A DNA stretch of 64,000 nucleotides from Diadophis punctatus similis (GCA_023053685.1 JALIGW010000063.1:930001-994000); one strand, 5' to 3'; shown: positions 1-12,895, counted from the stretch's first letter. Notes: generated by a model from the sequence alone, not told the origin. Made by a program: numbers and translations.

Positions 1-491
1 GTCCCTGTTGGCGGCCTGGAATAGGGTGGCATCAGGGGTGTTGGAACGGATTGCGCATTTGCGACCTCTCCCTGACAGTGGATCCATGGTTTACTGAGAA
101 ACTCCAGGAGATGAAACGCCACAAGAGATGTCTAGAGCGATGCTGGGGAGCCAGTAAAGCTGAATCTGATCGAACACTACTAAGAACCTTTATTAGGACT
201 TATTTAGTGGCGATACGGGTGGCAAAATGTTTGCATTTTACCGCTCTTATTGCATCCGCCGATTCACGCCCAGTCCCCCTGTTTAGGGTGACTTGTTCCC
301 TCCTTGCTAAGGGGGGAGTCAAGGAGCCCTTGCAGGGCAGAGCTGAGGAATTTGTACAGTTTCTGGTGGATAAAGTGCTCAGATCCGGATGATCTCTGGT
401 GATGCTACTTGACCTCTCAGCGGCTTTCAATACCATTGACCATGGTATCCTTCCGCGCTGACTCGGCGAGTTGGGAGTGGGAGGCACCATA
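1..491 (+). mobile_element. L2-type LINE fragment, linker between endonuclease and RT
   Basis: The translation at 51-392 matches the region just before the reverse transcriptase of the longer L2 copy at 43858-46455, including the blocks PWFTEKLQEMK, ESDRTLLRTFIRTYLVAIR and LFRVTCSLLAKGG. The piece then jumps by an internal deletion to the RT motif around LLDLSAAFNTIDHG at 400-440 and is cut at about 491. There it is interrupted by a short reverse L2 tail and a half-L1 (525-3069). The L2 resumes at 3110. It is a dead, internally deleted copy that also runs off the window start. Confidence 0.8.
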
Positions 492-524
492 TTTATTTAT
501 GTATTTATTTATTTCTTGGTTCTT

Positions 525-3069
525 TTTTTTTTTGTTCAAAAAAGTTTTATTAGTACAAACTTACATAAGTAGTAGCAAAATATTAAATATAAAGTACAAA
601 CATTTTTGTTTTTTTCTCCCCCCCCCCAAACCCACCCCCTTCCCTCCCGCCTCCCCCCCGGACTTCCCAGAGATAATACAGGGCATAATAATAAATTTAA
701 ATTGTTAATAAAAAGAGAAAAAAAAGGGAAAAAAAGAACACTATTTTTTTTAAAAAACTTCAACTCCAAATTATACACTGCTAATATATCGCATTTGTAT
801 ACAATAGTAAAGATACAAAAAAGAGAAAAGAAAAAAAGAAAGAAAGAAAGAGAAAACTCTTTAACAATACAAACAAACAAACCTCCTACCTCCTCCCTTC
901 AGTCCTCTATCTTATACAAGGTAAATGTTACATAAGTAATAACTAAATATAAAATACACAAATCTTAAACTAATATTATTGACATTAAAAATAACCTCTA
1001 AGATAAAACTTAACTAAATGTTACATAAGTGATCATCAAATATTAAATTTCATCATGATATTAATAAGATAATATTATTCTAAATTAATTTACTAACTTC
1101 AATAAACAAAAAAAGAAAATGAAAGAAGAATAAACAAATCTTCAACAAACTATATATATCTAATATTATCAACATTAAAAATAACCTCAAAATTATATAA
1201 AACTTAACTAAATATTGCATAAGTAATCATTAGATATGGAAAAGATAAAATACAATCATATTAGTCTCTATCCGTCCAATATATTTCAACATCACATCGT
1301 TTTGTATCTTGATAGTTCATCTTTTAATAGTTCAATAAATTCGAATTTGTCGAGTCGTCTCCCGTCTAATCCCAAACCTCCATCTCCTTTTCCCCAGCTA
1401 TCTGGTTCAGGCACTCCTTTTGGATTTTTGAATCTATTTCCTTTTGATCCATCAAAGGTGGCTTCCCCTCCTCCTCCTCTTTTATTTTCATACATCCTTC
1501 CTCTGGAATCTTGGATATATCAGCCTTTAGAACATTGACATAAAATTCAGTAGCTTTTTTTATCGTGTTGAGCCGGTATCTTTTTCCAGAAAATTTCACT
1601 GCTACTCCAACTGGCGCTTCCCATTTATATTGTAAATTTAATCTCTTAAATTCATCAATCAAAAAAGTATAGCTTTTTCTGGCTTTAAGCATTTTAGAGG
1701 GGATTTCTTTCCAAATCTTTAGTTCCTGACCATTCACCATAAGATTATTGTTAAACGTTGCTTGTATAATTCTGTTCCGTAGAGCTCTTGTGGTAAAATA
1801 TATGACAATATCCCTTGGTAAATGCTTTTGTTTAGCGTACCATGAATTGATTCTGTATATTTTGTCGATTTGTGTAGCCAATTCCGCTTTAGAAATTCCA
1901 GACACCTGATCCAATATGTCAACCATCCTGCCTTTTAAATTTTCATATAATCCTTCTTTCAAACCTCTAATCCTTATAGCAACTTCCATAGATCTGAACT
2001 GAGTCATTAAGACCTCTTTTTCAAAATTTGCAATATCATTTTGGATTTTATCTATGTAATTCACCGAAGTTGCCAAAGCTTGTTTATTTGTTTCAATACG
2101 TTCTGCCAAAACTTCAATATTTGTTGCTAAGCCTTTGCAAACCTCTAACACATCAGATCTTAGTTGTTGATTCATATTCTTCAAAGCAGCCTGCATTTTT
2201 TTTGTCTATCTCACTTATTTTCTGGTTAAATTCCAAAGTAAGTTCATGTTTCATAATCTTTAAATTATTTAATAAATTTTCAGGTGTCAAAAGCTGTGGA
2301 GGTGTTAGCTCAGTATTAAGTTGCATTTTAGAAATATATCCAGATGAATAGTCATTTCTTTTAGTCAAAACAATCTTTCCAGACTTTGAAGCCATTGGTG
2401 TTTCAAAAGAGTACAAAAAAGAAAGAAAGCCAGATGCCTGATTAAAGTTCTTTCCAGTTTAAAAATCAGATAGTCTTTTATTATTGGAAATATTTCTATT
2501 ATAACTTTAATCCAGATTTAGGAGACAGAGAGAGAAAAAACCATTTTTCCAAGTTAAAAGTTTCCATAAGAGAGAGAGAGGAAAAAAAAAGCCTCTGGGA
2601 AAACGAAAGTCACTTTCACTTCTCAATCGCCATATTGTTACTCTGTTTCCTTTGTTCCCTTGCCGAAGTGAAAGCTTGCCCAGGAGTTGAAAAAAAAAAG
2701 GAAAAAAGAGGTTTCAGTACTTGCCCATCTCACGCCTGTTTCTCTCTGTCTGCTTCTGTAGTTTAAATATAATTATAAATCCCATTCTTAAAGCAGCGGC
2801 TGGTCACGACATCTAGCTCTGCAAAAGCAGAGGTTTCCTGATCTTCGGAGCTGGAGACAGGCTGCATGGGGAGCTCTCCCTTCGTGCCCTACCAGATGGC
2901 TCCTAGGGCGCTGGGGGGGCTCTACCCCACCTGTCAGGCTCTCATCTCTCCCCTTTGCCCGGGGAAGAGATTTCAAAGCCGCCAGACAGCTGTTCTGGCG
3001 GCTTTTAACAAAGATCGGAAAGGCGTCCAACGAGGGACGTCCGCGATGAAGCGCTCCAAACCGGAAGTC
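525..3069 (-). mobile_element. Complete ORF1-only L1-type element ('half-L1'), copy 1
   Basis: This 2545-bp insertion is flanked by an 18-bp direct repeat, atttatttcttggttctt, at 507-524 and 3070-3087, read as the target-site duplication. On the - strand it begins GACTTCCGGTTTGG, has a roughly 650-bp GC-rich 5' UTR, an L1-type ORF1 (2395 down to 1366), a long A/T-rich 3' UTR, an AATAAA and an A-run ending at 525. There is no ORF2 (endonuclease/RT) anywhere in it. The 5' UTR, ORF1 and 3' end align to the independent copy at 38760-40541, so the lack of ORF2 is a family property. It interrupts a short reverse L2 tail (492-524 plus 3070-3109), itself inside an L2. Confidence 0.8.
1366..2395 (-). 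pseudogene. L1 ORF1p-like protein, frameshifted
   Basis: The reading frame starts at 2395 (MASKSGKIVLTKR) and shifts by one base near 2195, inside an A-run, into the 276-residue frame that ends at 1366. After the shift a heptad-like helical stretch (about residues 1-90) is followed by the RRM-like block around EVAIRIRGLKEG, then LPRDIVIYFTTRALRNRIIQA and a C-terminal domain with IPSKMLKARKSYTFLIDEF and KWEAPVGVAVKF. This is the coiled coil, RRM and CTD order of L1 ORF1 proteins, which are RNA-binding trimeric chaperones. The tail is acidic/lysine-rich. The N-terminal frameshift means this copy is not functional as it stands. Confidence 0.75.
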
Positions 3070-3109
3070 ATTTATTTCTTGGTTCTTATATGCCACCCTA
3101 CTCCCGAGG

Positions 3110-4265
3110 GACTCAGGGCATATTACGGTGGTTCTCCTCCTACCTCTCTGATAGGACACAGTCGGTGTTGACAGGAGGACAGAGGTCAACCCCTAGGCCC
3201 CTGGTTTGCGGGGTGTCACAGGGCTCGGTCCTCTCGCCTCTCTTGTTTAACATCTACATGAAACTGCTGGGTGAGATCATCTGATGACACGGGGTGAGGA
3301 TTCAGCAATACGCTGATGACAGCCAGCTGTACATCTCCACCCCATCTCAGTTCAGGGAAGCAGCTGATGTGATGTGCCAGTGCCTGAACGATGTTAGGGT
3401 CTGGATGGGAGTGAACAGGCTCAAGCTCAACCCTGACAAGACTGAATGGCTATGGATATTGCCCCCTAGAGACTATGTCGATTGTCCCTCCTTGGTTTTG
3501 GGGGGAGACAAATTAACTCCCTCAGAACACGTTCACAATTTGGGTGTCCTCCTAGATCCACAGGTAAAATTGGATCAATATCTGTCAGCTGTGGCTAGGG
3601 GGACCTTTGCACAAGTACGCCTGGTGCACCAATTGTGACCCTTCTTGGATAGGGAGGCTTTACTCACGGTCACTCACACCCTCATCACCTCCCAGCTTAA
3701 TTACTGTAACACACTCTACAAGGGGCTACCCTTGAAGAGTGTCCAGAGACCGCAACTGGTTCAAAATGCAGCTGCACGAGCTGTGGTGGGTGCACCAAGA
3801 TACACCCATGTGACACCTATCTTCCGCCAGCAGCATTAGCTGCCCATTAGTCTCCGGACACAATTTAAGGTGTTGGTTATTACCTTTAAAGCCCTTTATG
3901 GCTCAGGACCAGGATATTTTTGGGACCGCATCCTACCACATACCTCCCTACGACCGGTTAGGTCCCACAGAGTTGGTCTCGTCCAGGTCCTGTCAACCAA
4001 GCAATGCCGGTTGGCAGGACCGCGGGGGAGAGCCTTCTCTGTGGCGGCTCCATCTCTGTGGAACCAACTACCGCCGGAGATCCGGACCATCCCCACCTTG
4101 CTGGCCTTCCGTAAAGCTATCAAAACCTGGCTCTTCCAGCAGGCATGGGGATAGAGAGCAGTGATAATATACTGGAAAGGTCAACCCATATATGAATGAG
4201 TGAAAAATGTTTTTTTTAACTTTTATAATGTATTTTTTTAACTTTTTTATTATTGTTTTAACCGA
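3110..4265 (+). mobile_element. L2-type LINE, RT C-terminal half, degraded
   Basis: This continues the L2 that begins at position 1. Successive frames give the RT blocks RWFSSYLSDRTQSVLTGG, GSVLSPLLFNIYMK and QYADDSQLY (catalytic ADD box), then the L2 C-terminal region ending FRKAIKTWLFQQAWG at 4154. Frame changes at about 3284, 3640 and 3840 and an in-frame stop show it is dead. The 3' UTR runs to about 4265. Confidence 0.8.
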
Positions 4266-4719
4266 TTGTTCATCTTATACCTCCAAGACTGCCTTCTCCA
4301 ACATATCTCCCTAAGACCGATTAGAGCTCACAGAGTTGGTCTGCTGGTGGTCCCGTAAGCCAAACAATGTCAGCTGGTGGGCCCATGAATGAGGGCCTTC
4401 TCTGTAGAAGCACCGGCTCTCTGGAATACACTACCCCCTGAGATCCGCATTATTCCCACCCTGCCAGCCTTCAGAAAAGCAGTTAAAACATGGCTTTGTC
4501 GACAGGCCTGGGGCCAATGATTTTAATACAACACCGATCATTCTTGGCCCCATGAATGATTTATTGTATGGGTTTTTAAATTGTGGTTTTTAATGTTTTT
4601 TTAATGTTTTAATATCTATCGTTTTTAATGCTTTTTATATTTGTTGTTGCATGTGAATTTTTACTGTTGTGAGCCACCCAGAGTCTCTGTGGAATGGGCG
4701 GCATACAAATCCAACAAAC
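4266..4719 (+). mobile_element. L2-type LINE 3' end, second copy
   Basis: A second, 5'-truncated L2 tail abuts the first. The C-terminal coding remnant is recognisable from about 4270 to 4515. It is followed by the common 3' UTR with the 'gagccacccagagtctctgt' type motif at 4670-4690, which ends every L2 copy in this window just before an (AAAT)n tract. Confidence 0.75.
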
Positions 4720-4722
4720 AAA

Positions 4723-4818
<96 letters not shown>

Positions 4819-4880
4819 AAACAAACAAACAAACAAACAAACAAACAAACAAACAAACAAACAAACAAACAAACAAACAG
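4720..4880 (+). repeat. (AAAT)n followed by (AAAC)n microsatellite
   Basis: About 25 AAAT units (4720-4817) change abruptly to about 15 AAAC units (4818-4880), directly after an L2 3' end. The tract reads as an expanded LINE tail. The Leu/Phe/Ile-rich and Cys/Leu/Phe-rich open frames here are simple-repeat translations, not proteins. Confidence 0.95.
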
Positions 4881-5178
4881 GGAGTCAAGCTATTCTCCAA
4901 AACACTTGAGGGTGGGACAAGAAGCAATGGGTTGAAACTAATTAAGAAGAGAAGGAATTTAGAAAGAAGGTTAGAAACTAATTAAGAAGAAGGAATTTCC
5001 TGACAGTTAGAATAATTAATCAGTGGAACAACTTGCCTCCACAAATTGTGAATGTTCCAACACTGGAAGTTTTTAAGAAGAGATTGGACAACTATTTGTC
5101 TGAAATGGTGTAGGGTTTCCTGTCTGAGCAGTGGGTTGGATTAGAGGACCTCCACTTCTAACTCTGTTATTCTGTTAA
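4881..5178 (+). mobile_element. CR1 LINE 3' end
   Basis: The segment matches the last 300 bp of the CR1 copy ending at 41290: 'gggagtcaa' near 4881, LTVRIINQWNNLPP-type coding near 5000-5040, and the terminal 'ggttggattagaggacctcc' at 5133-5152. It contains a small internal duplication near 4935-4990 and is a dead 5'-truncated copy. Confidence 0.8.
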
Positions 5179-5289
5179 TTCCAATTTTATCTACTGTTAA
5201 TAAAACATATATATCTTATAGCCTCATAGTGACCACTACCATTAATTAATCACTCTATTTAAAAAAATTACAAGCATATTAGCCAAAAT

Positions 5290-5490
5290 TACAAGTAAGC
5301 CACTTTAGCTGACACTGATCCCGCAAGTCAGCGGTTCAAATCTCACCGGCTCAAGGTTGACTCAGCCTTTCATCCTTCCGAGGTAGGTAAAATGAGGACC
5401 CAGATTGTTGGGGGCAATATAAATATACATTGCTTACTGGTGTAAACCGCTTAGAGAGTGCTTGCACTGTGAGGCGGTATATAAATATCA
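5290..5490 (+). mobile_element. tRNA-derived SINE (Sauria/Squam type)
   Basis: A B-box-like 'ggttcaaatctc' lies at 5333-5344. It is followed by the fixed SINE body ('ctcaaggttgactcagcc', 'aatgaggacccagattgt', 'gtaaaccgcttagagagtg') and an (AAAT)n tail. Five other copies in the window (14826, 26070, 30444, 47994, 56990) share the same body. It is a mobile element, not a tRNA gene. Confidence 0.85.
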
Positions 5491-5664
<174 letters not shown>

Positions 5665-8600
5665 GAGTTGGAAGGGACCTTGGAAGTCTTCTAGTCCAAC
5701 CCCCTGCTTACGCAGGAAACCCTACACTACTTCAGACAAATGGTTATCCGACATCTTCTTAAAAATGTCCAGTATTGGAGCATTCACAACTTCTGGAGGC
5801 AAGCTGTTCCACGGATTAATTGTTCTAACTGTCAGGAAATTTCTCCTTAGTTCTAAGTTGCTTCTCTCCTTTTTTTGTTTCCACCCATTGCTTCTTATTC
5901 TACCCTCAGGTACTTTGGAGAATAATTTGACTCCCTCTTCTTTGTGGCAACTCCTGAGATATTGGAACACTGCTATCATATCTCCCCCAGTCCTTCTTTT
6001 CATTAAGCTAGACATACCCAGTTGCTGCAACCATTCTTCATATGTTTTAGCCTCCAGTCCCCTAATCATCTTTGTTGCTCTTTTCTGCACTCTTTCCAGA
6101 GTCTCAACATCCTTTCTACATCGTGGCGACCAAAATGAATGCAGTATTCCAAGTGTGGCCTTACCAAGGCATTATAAAGTGGCATTATTACTTCACGTGA
6201 TCTTGACTCTATCCCTCTGTTAATGCAGCCTAGAACTGTGTTGGCTTTTTTGGCAGCTGCTGCACACTGCTGGCTCATATTTAAATGGTTGTCCATTACC
6301 TGTGCATTTTGTTTTTCTTGCCTAAATGTAGAACCTTACTTTTTTCACCATTGAATTTCATTTTGTTTGATAACGCCCAATGTTCAAGTCTGTCAAGATC
6401 CTTCTGAATCTTAAACCTATCTTAAACCTATCTTCTGGAAAGTTGGCTATTCCTGCCAGTTTGGTGTCATCTGCAAATTTGATGAGTTCCCCATCTATCC
6501 CCTTGTCCAAGTCATTGATGAAGATGTTGAAGAGTACTGGGCCTAAAACAGAGCCTTGGGGTACTCCACTGCATACTTCCCTCCATGTAGATGCAGTTCC
6601 ATTGAGCACTACATGTTGAGTGCTGTTGGTCAGCCAGTTACAAGTCCATCTGGTGGTGTTGCTGTCTAACCCACATTTTTCTACTTTATTTAGTAATAGG
6701 TTATGGTCTACTTTATCAAATGCCTTAATGAAGTCCAAGTAAACTATATCAACAGCATTCCCCTGGTCCACTAATTTTGTCACTTTGTCAAAGAATGCAA
6801 TAAGATTAGTCTGGCATGATCTGTTTTTGACAAACCCATGTTGGCTTTTGGTTATTACTTTGTTTGCTTCTAGGTGTTTGTTGATTCATTGCTTGATTAT
6901 CTTTTCCAGAATCTTCCCTGGTATTGAGGTCAGGCTGATAGGTCTGTAGTTTCCTGGATCTATTGTTTTCCCCTTTTTTGAAGATGGGAACTACACCAGC
7001 TCTTTTCCAGTCCTCTGGCAGTTCCCCGGTGCTCCAGGATCTTTGAAAGATATAGTTCAGTGGTTCTGAGATCTCGTCTGCCAGTTCCTTCAGAACCATG
7101 TGGTGTAATCCATCCGGTCCTGGTGATTTGAACTCATCTAGGGTATACAGGTGTTCACTTACCATTTTCTTCCCTATTTTAATTTGTGTTCCTAATATGT
7201 TTTTTGTGATGCTGTTTTTGACGGGTTGGACTGTTTTTTCCCTTTGTGTGAAGACAGATGCAAAACAAAGTTAAGTAGCTCTGCTTTCTCCCTGTTGCTT
7301 GTCACCTTCTTGCCGCTTTCTCCCTGCAATGGACCCATTGTTTCCTTGACTTTTTTCTTGTTTTTAATATGTTGGAAGAAGCTTTTTTTGTTACTTTTTA
7401 CTTTTATCGCAAGCCTTTGTTCATTGTGAGCCTTAGCTTTCCTCACTTCATCTTTACAGGCTTGGGCTATTTTCTGGTATTCTGCCTTAGTTATCGTCCC
7501 TCTTTCCACTTTTTATACTTGTCCTTTTTGACTTTCAATTTGTCAGAGAGTTCTTTATGCAGCCATGCTGGTTTCTTTTGAGATCTACAATTTTTTTTCT
7601 TCATTGGTATTGTGCTGGACTGGGCTTTTATAATCTCACTTTTCAAAATTTCCCAAGCTTCTTGACTTGTTTTCCCCTTGAGGATTCTTGTCCATGGAAT
7701 CCTTCCCAAACTTTCTCTAAGTTTATTGAAATTAAAAAAATTGAAATTAGCTCTCTTAAAGTCCAAGACTCTAGTTTGACTTTGTTCTACTGCTTGTGTT
7801 TGCATAATGTTGAATTCCAATATTGCATGATCACTTGCTCCCAAGGTTCCTGTAGCTTCAACACCTTCTATCATTTCATCTCTGTTAGTGAGAATTAAGT
7901 CCAATATGGCTGATCACTTTGTTCCCTTCTCTACTTTTTGGGTAACAAATTTGTCTGCTAGGTTTGTTAGGAACCTGTTGGATCTTCCACTTGGTGCAGA
8001 GTTTGTCTCCCAGTTGATGTCAGGGTAGTTAAAATCCCCCATTACTATTGTGATGTGCTTCCTACATCCCTTAGTTAGCTGACTAGCAAAAAGTTCATCT
8101 ACTTCCTCTGTTTGGTTGGGTGGCCTATAGTATAGACCTATGGCAATGTCATTTCCCTCCCCTTTAATTTTGACCCAGATGGATTCAAGATAATTTTCAT
8201 TATTGTTGGGCTCTATTTCTGTAGAGATGTTATTATTTCTTATGTATAGTGCAACTCCACCTCCTCTTTTATTTGGTCTATTTCTTTTAAATAATTAAAA
8301 TCCCTCTAGCTGTATATTCCATTTGTCAGTTTCATCCCACCAAGTTTCCGAAATGGCAACTATATCATATATTCAGTGGTGGGTTCCTACCAGTGCGGTC
8401 CACTCTATAGCACCGGTAGCAGCCCGCTGGTGACATCACAGTACCAGTGCGGTTGGTTGGCGGTGCCTGGGCGCTGCCATTTTTTAAAAAAAAAATTGAT
8501 TTTTTTTATTTTTTTAAAAAATTTCTTCTGCGCATGCCCAGAAGCCGAGATTCCGCCACTGCTCATGCACTGCCTTCCTACCCCACAGTGAGTCCAAGCA

Positions 8601-8998
8601 GGGGAGGATGGCTGAGGGAGCGCATGAGACGCTGAAAGAATGGGTGGCAGGAGCTATCTCCATTCCCCTCCCTTCAGCAGTCCGAGAAGCCATGAACGCA
8701 TGGTGATGATCCTAGGCATTTTCGCACATTTGAGGCTTCTCAAGCTGCTGAGGGGAGGGGGAATGGGTGGCAGGACGTATCTCAGTTCCTCTCCCTTCAG
8801 CAGTCTGAGCCACGCCCCCGGTCACATGGCTGGCAAGCCACACCCACAAAATAAGCCACATCCACAGAGTGGTAGTAAAAAAATTAGGAACCCATCCCTG
8901 CATATCTTCCCTCATTTACTTGAATTTCTAATTCACCCTGTTTATTCCTCATACTCTGTGCATTGGTGTATAGACATTTGAGTCCATTTTGAGTCCAT
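5665..8998 (-). mobile_element. CR1 LINE, 5'-truncated, with nested hAT
   Basis: On the - strand the copy runs from part of the endonuclease (8998 to about 7900, including a GDFNYPDINWE-like motif near 8040 and ILTNRDEMIEGVEATGTLG at about 7900) through the linker (7904-7192), RT (7165-6358; [58 protein letters not shown]) to the C-terminal domain (6296-5722). It ends in the CR1 3' terminus at 5665-5710. At least five frame breaks make it inactive. It is interrupted at 8374-8900 by a hAT element. CR1 sequence resumes at 8901-8998 and matches the + copy at about 37470-37555. Confidence 0.85.
8374..8900. mobile_element. Non-autonomous hAT transposon in CR1
   Basis: The 527-bp element starts cagtggtgggttcctacc and ends with the inverted counterpart ggaacccatccctg. 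It is flanked by near-identical 8-bp repeats, catatatt (8366-8373) and catatctt (8901-8908), the TSD size of hAT transposases. There is no transposase ORF. The interior is GC-rich with an A/T-rich patch near 8480-8520. Confidence 0.8.
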
Positions 8999-9164
8999 AT
9001 TAGCCAAAACTATCTTCCATTTTTATATAAAGTCTTCTTAATAATCTGTGTTTAATATTTTAAACAATGGCCAATCAACAAACGATTTTAAGATGTTTAT
9101 CAAAACAAAGTTGGATTTATTAAAAACTCATATTTTGGAGTTCCCTTCTTCATTGCTTTTCCAG

Positions 9165-9962
9165 GTCAGTCATAGAATTGCTTCAGAGACTCTGAGTGAT
9201 AAAAGTAAATTCCCTTTTTTCCACCGGATGCTCCTCAAAGAAGGATTTCGGTATTCGGCAATTGTCCAAGTGCTTCTTCACTTCAGATGGACCTTGATTG
9301 GTCTCCTAGCTCCAGACACAGAGGAGGGAGATAATTTCCTCAGGACTTTTCCTCATTTGCTTGTCAGGAATGGAATTTGTGTTGTTATATCACAACAATT
9401 CTCAATGAGTGGATATCCAGTACCCTTGAGGGGTTCCAGCTTTTCTCAGTGGAAACAAGTCAATATCTTTGTTCACTTCACAGAACACATTATCATTTCA
9501 AATACATTTCATATTTTTCATCTAACACTTGACACTTTGTCAGGACCCATTAGAGAGAAAATCTGGATCACCACAACTTTGGGAAACTATATAATGACTC
9601 ATCTTGGATATCACAAATACATCCATAGTATTTGGAGCTTTGAATTTATGCAACAAATAAGCCCAAAATATGGTGCTTTTGAACCCTTTTCCTTTGTAGA
9701 CTCCCAGTATGAAGACAAGAATTTTCAATGTTCTTTTTCAAAGCATGTTTTTTCTGTCAAAGGCCGGAAAAGATGCACCCAAAAAACTCCAGTGGAGACA
9801 GAAGATGAACTGAACGGGATATTGGTTGAAAACAGTGACTCTGTTTACATTATCTTTATGACTCTGGCCCACATCTTGAAGGCTGCATATTCATCCAGAT
9901 CCTGGAGGAGAACAAAGGAGGCCCAAGACACACTGGAGGCTCCAAGGCTGCAGCCGTGGCAG
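9165..9962 (+). pseudogene. V2R-A exon 3 (ligand-binding lobe)
   Basis: The exon lies between 'ttttccag' and 'gtatgg', 798 bp, phase 0 at both ends. It encodes 266 residues of the extracellular Venus-flytrap domain, including SDKSKFPFFHRMLLKEG, LLHFRWTLIGLLAPDTEEG and FSKHVFSVKGRKRCTQK. Six base pairs longer than exon 3 of copy B and fully open. Confidence 0.9.
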
Positions 9963-10369
9963 GTATGGGGTCCCAACAAGGATCCAACAAACCACATTCC
10001 TCTGGAGAAGGAATCCATTAGAGAAAGAGGGGAATCATATCAACCTCCTTGTGCTACAAAAGGCCAATAGATTTGGCCAATCTACTTGCTTGGGGGATAA
10101 TTTAGCAAGGAGCTGGTAACAGATATATTTGGATATTGAACACTTCTAATTTTAAAGTTGTGATTGTGCTTTTAAAAATATCCTGTATCTATGGTTTGTG
10201 ATGAGCACTGTAGAATTTTACTTTTATAAATTTGAAGGAGACCCTGAGAACAACTGATGGCCTGAGCCTCAGCTGGGTTCTATTTTCCCAGTGTGAGTGG
10301 CTGGTGAATCATGCTGGATGAAGCAGGCAACTTGCAGCTGTTTATTCCTGCCGAAAGAGAGATCTTCAT

Positions 10370-12202
10370 GTTTCATTTCAAGTACTCTGACTAAAAGGGA
10401 TGGGAATAGTCTTGAGAACGTTATATGGGAAGACTTTGACTCGGTGACCCCTGAGGATGTGGACAAGATTCTGGGGAGGCTCAGTGCAGGCACATGTTTA
10501 TTGGACCCGTGTCCCTCCTGGTTAGTGCTGGCTACCCGGGAGGTTACACGAGGCTGGCTCCAGGGAATTATTAACGCTTCTTTGGGGGAGGGTTACTTCC
10601 CCACGGCTTTGAAAGAAGCGGTGGTGAGGCCTCTCCTCAAGAAGCCCTCCCTGGACCCAGACATTTTAGCTAACTATCGCCCTGTCTCCAACCTTTGCTT
10701 CGTGGCGAAGGTTGTTGAGAGTGTGGTCGCACAACAGTTTCCCCAGTACTTGGAGGAATCATCATACCTAGATCCGTTCCAGTCGGGTTTCAGGGCCGGG
10801 CACAGCACGGAAACGGCATTGGTCGCATTGGCTGATGATCTCTGGAGGGCTCGGGACAGGGGTTGTTCCTCTGTCCTGGTCCTATTAGACCTCTCAGCGG
10901 CTTTTGATACCATTGACCATGGTATCATGCTGCACCGGCTGGAAGAGTTAGGGATAGGGGGCACCGTTTTTCATTGGTTCTCCTCCTTTCTCTCCAACCA
11001 TTTGCAGTTTGTATTGGCAGGGGGGCAGAGGTCGTCCTCGAGGCCTCTTACATATGGAGTGCCCCAGGGGTCGATTCTCTTGCCCCTTCTGTTCAACATC
11101 TATGTGAAGCCACTGGGCGAGATCATCTGTGGCTTTGGGGTGAAGTACCATCAGTACGCCGATGATACACAGCTGTACATTTCCACCCCAGGCCACCCCA
11201 ATGATGCCCTTGAAGTGATGTCCCGGTGCCTGGAAGCTGTGCGGATCTGGATGGGGAGAAACCGACTCAGGCTCAACCCTTCCAAGACGGAGTGGCTGTG
11301 GTTCCCAGCGTCTCGATATAGTCAGATGATTCCATCTCTGACTATCGGGGGCGAGTCTCTAGCCCCCGCCGAAAGGGCTCGCAATGTCCTCCTGGATCCA
11401 CAGCTGTCCTTAGAGGACCATCTGTTAGCTGTGACCAGGGCGGCCTTTTATCAGGTCCGCCTGATACGCCAGTTGCGGCCCTTTCTGGATCGGGATTCCC
11501 TGTGCACAGTCACCCATGCCCTGGTCATGTCACGTCTGGACTACTGTAATTCTCTCTACATGGGGCTCCCCATGAAGAGCACCGGGAGGCTCCAACTGAT
11601 CCAGAATGCAGCCGCACGGGTGATTGCGGGGGCTAATTGGTGCTCCCATATAACACCCCTCCTGCGCGAGCTGCACTGGCTTCCGGTGATCTACCGAGTG
11701 CACTTCAAGGTGCTTGTTACTACCTTTAAAGCGCTCCATGGCATTGGACCTAGGTATCTCCGAGACCGCCTGCTGCCACAAACTGCCTCCCATCGACCAG
11801 TGCACTCCAACAGAGAGGGCCTCCTCGGGGTGCCATCAGCCAAGCAGTGTAGGCTGGTGACGCCCAGGGGGAGGGCCTTCTCTGTGGGAGCACCCACCCT
11901 CTGGAATCAGCTCCCTCCAAACTTAAGAACCATTCACGACCTGTCCACCTTCCGCTGTGCCCTCAAGATGTATTATTTTTATCAAGCCGGGCTGGCGTGA
12001 AAAAGTTTTTGGGGTTTTTAAAATTTTAAGATTTTACTAAATTTTAATTGTATTAAATTAGGGCCACATTGAATATTTTCTTTTAAATGTATTTTAATGT
12101 TTATATTGTGTTTTTTACTTGGCTGTTCACCGCCCTGAGTCCCCTGGAGAAGGGCGGTATATAAATTTAATTTATAAATAAATATAAATATAAATAAATA
12201 AA
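10370..12202 (+). mobile_element. L2-type LINE with the best-preserved RT ORF, in V2R-A intron 3
   Basis: A single open frame ends at 12000 and carries almost the whole RT and C-terminal region. Motifs in order are VTPEDVDKILGRLSAGTCLLDPCPSWL, VVRPLLKKPSLDP, NYRPVSNL, LLDLSAAFDTIDHG (motif A), GVPQGSILLPLLFNIY (motif B) and YADDTQLY (catalytic ADD, about 11155-11175). It ends FRCALKMYYFYQAGLA. The frame extends upstream to 10297 into non-L2 sequence, so its first residues are not LINE. The endonuclease domain is missing (5' truncation), so it cannot move on its own. The 3' UTR ends in the L2 tail motif and a degenerate AAATA tract at 12165-12200. Confidence 0.85.
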
Positions 12203-12636
12203 AGTTAGCTCAGAACTTTATGCAAAATGTTCCTTTGTTGTTTACAAGTCAGCCTATGCGACTTCTTTCACAAGACCAGAGTTGGTTGATTACATTTGTC
12301 CTTTTTGGTACAGGATTACATTTCTTGCATTTAATACAAGATAGGAAAAAACTTTCCAATCTTATTATTCTCAGGAATTTCTTGCTGCATGTAGTTTGTC
12401 AGTTTTGCAAGGAAGCTGGAACACATAGACAGCCCAGTTGGTAATTTAATCAACTCTAACTTTTGGTGGCTTGTTTCTACATAACTAGATCACTTCCTGA
12501 CTGACTTGGTGTTGAAACATTATTTGAAACCTTTTTTATATCAATAGTATTCTTTTCCTATAGAAGTTATTGCTTTTCTTCTTCCTCCTCTAGGATTTTA
12601 AGGGGACTTTCCCTATTTGAAGGATTCCTTTGTTTT

Positions 12637-12895
12637 ATATTTGTTTGTTTGTTTGTTTGTTTGTTTGTTTGTTTGTTTGTTGCATTTGTATGCCGCCCAC
12701 TCCACAGAGACTCTGGGTGGCTCACAACAATAAAAATTCACATGCAACAACAAATATAAAAAAAACCATTAAAAACAGTAGATATTAAAACCTTTAAAAA
12801 CATTAAAAACCACAATTTAAAAACCAAAAGAATAAATCATTCATGGGGCCAAGAATGATCGATATTGTATTAAAATCATTAAAATCAAAATTTGT
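12637..12895 (-). mobile_element. L2 3' end with (TTTG)n tail
   Basis: The reverse complement of the L2 3' UTR ('tatgccgcccactccacaga' near 12690) is preceded on the left by about ten TTTG units (12640-12681). It lies 435 bp from the + strand L2 in the same intron, in opposite orientation. Confidence 0.75.

Noticed and set aside
4609..4927. Open frames rich in Leu/Phe/Ile or Cys/Leu/Phe, suggesting membrane proteins
   Set aside because: Pure translation of AAAT/AAAC microsatellites. The same peptides appear at 26319-26591, 26700-27076 and 30058-30352.
9048..9164. Start of a V2R gene at the first Met of the long frame near exon 3
   Set aside because: Upstream residues are intron read-through. 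The acceptor at 9164/9165 and comparison with copy B place the exon start there.
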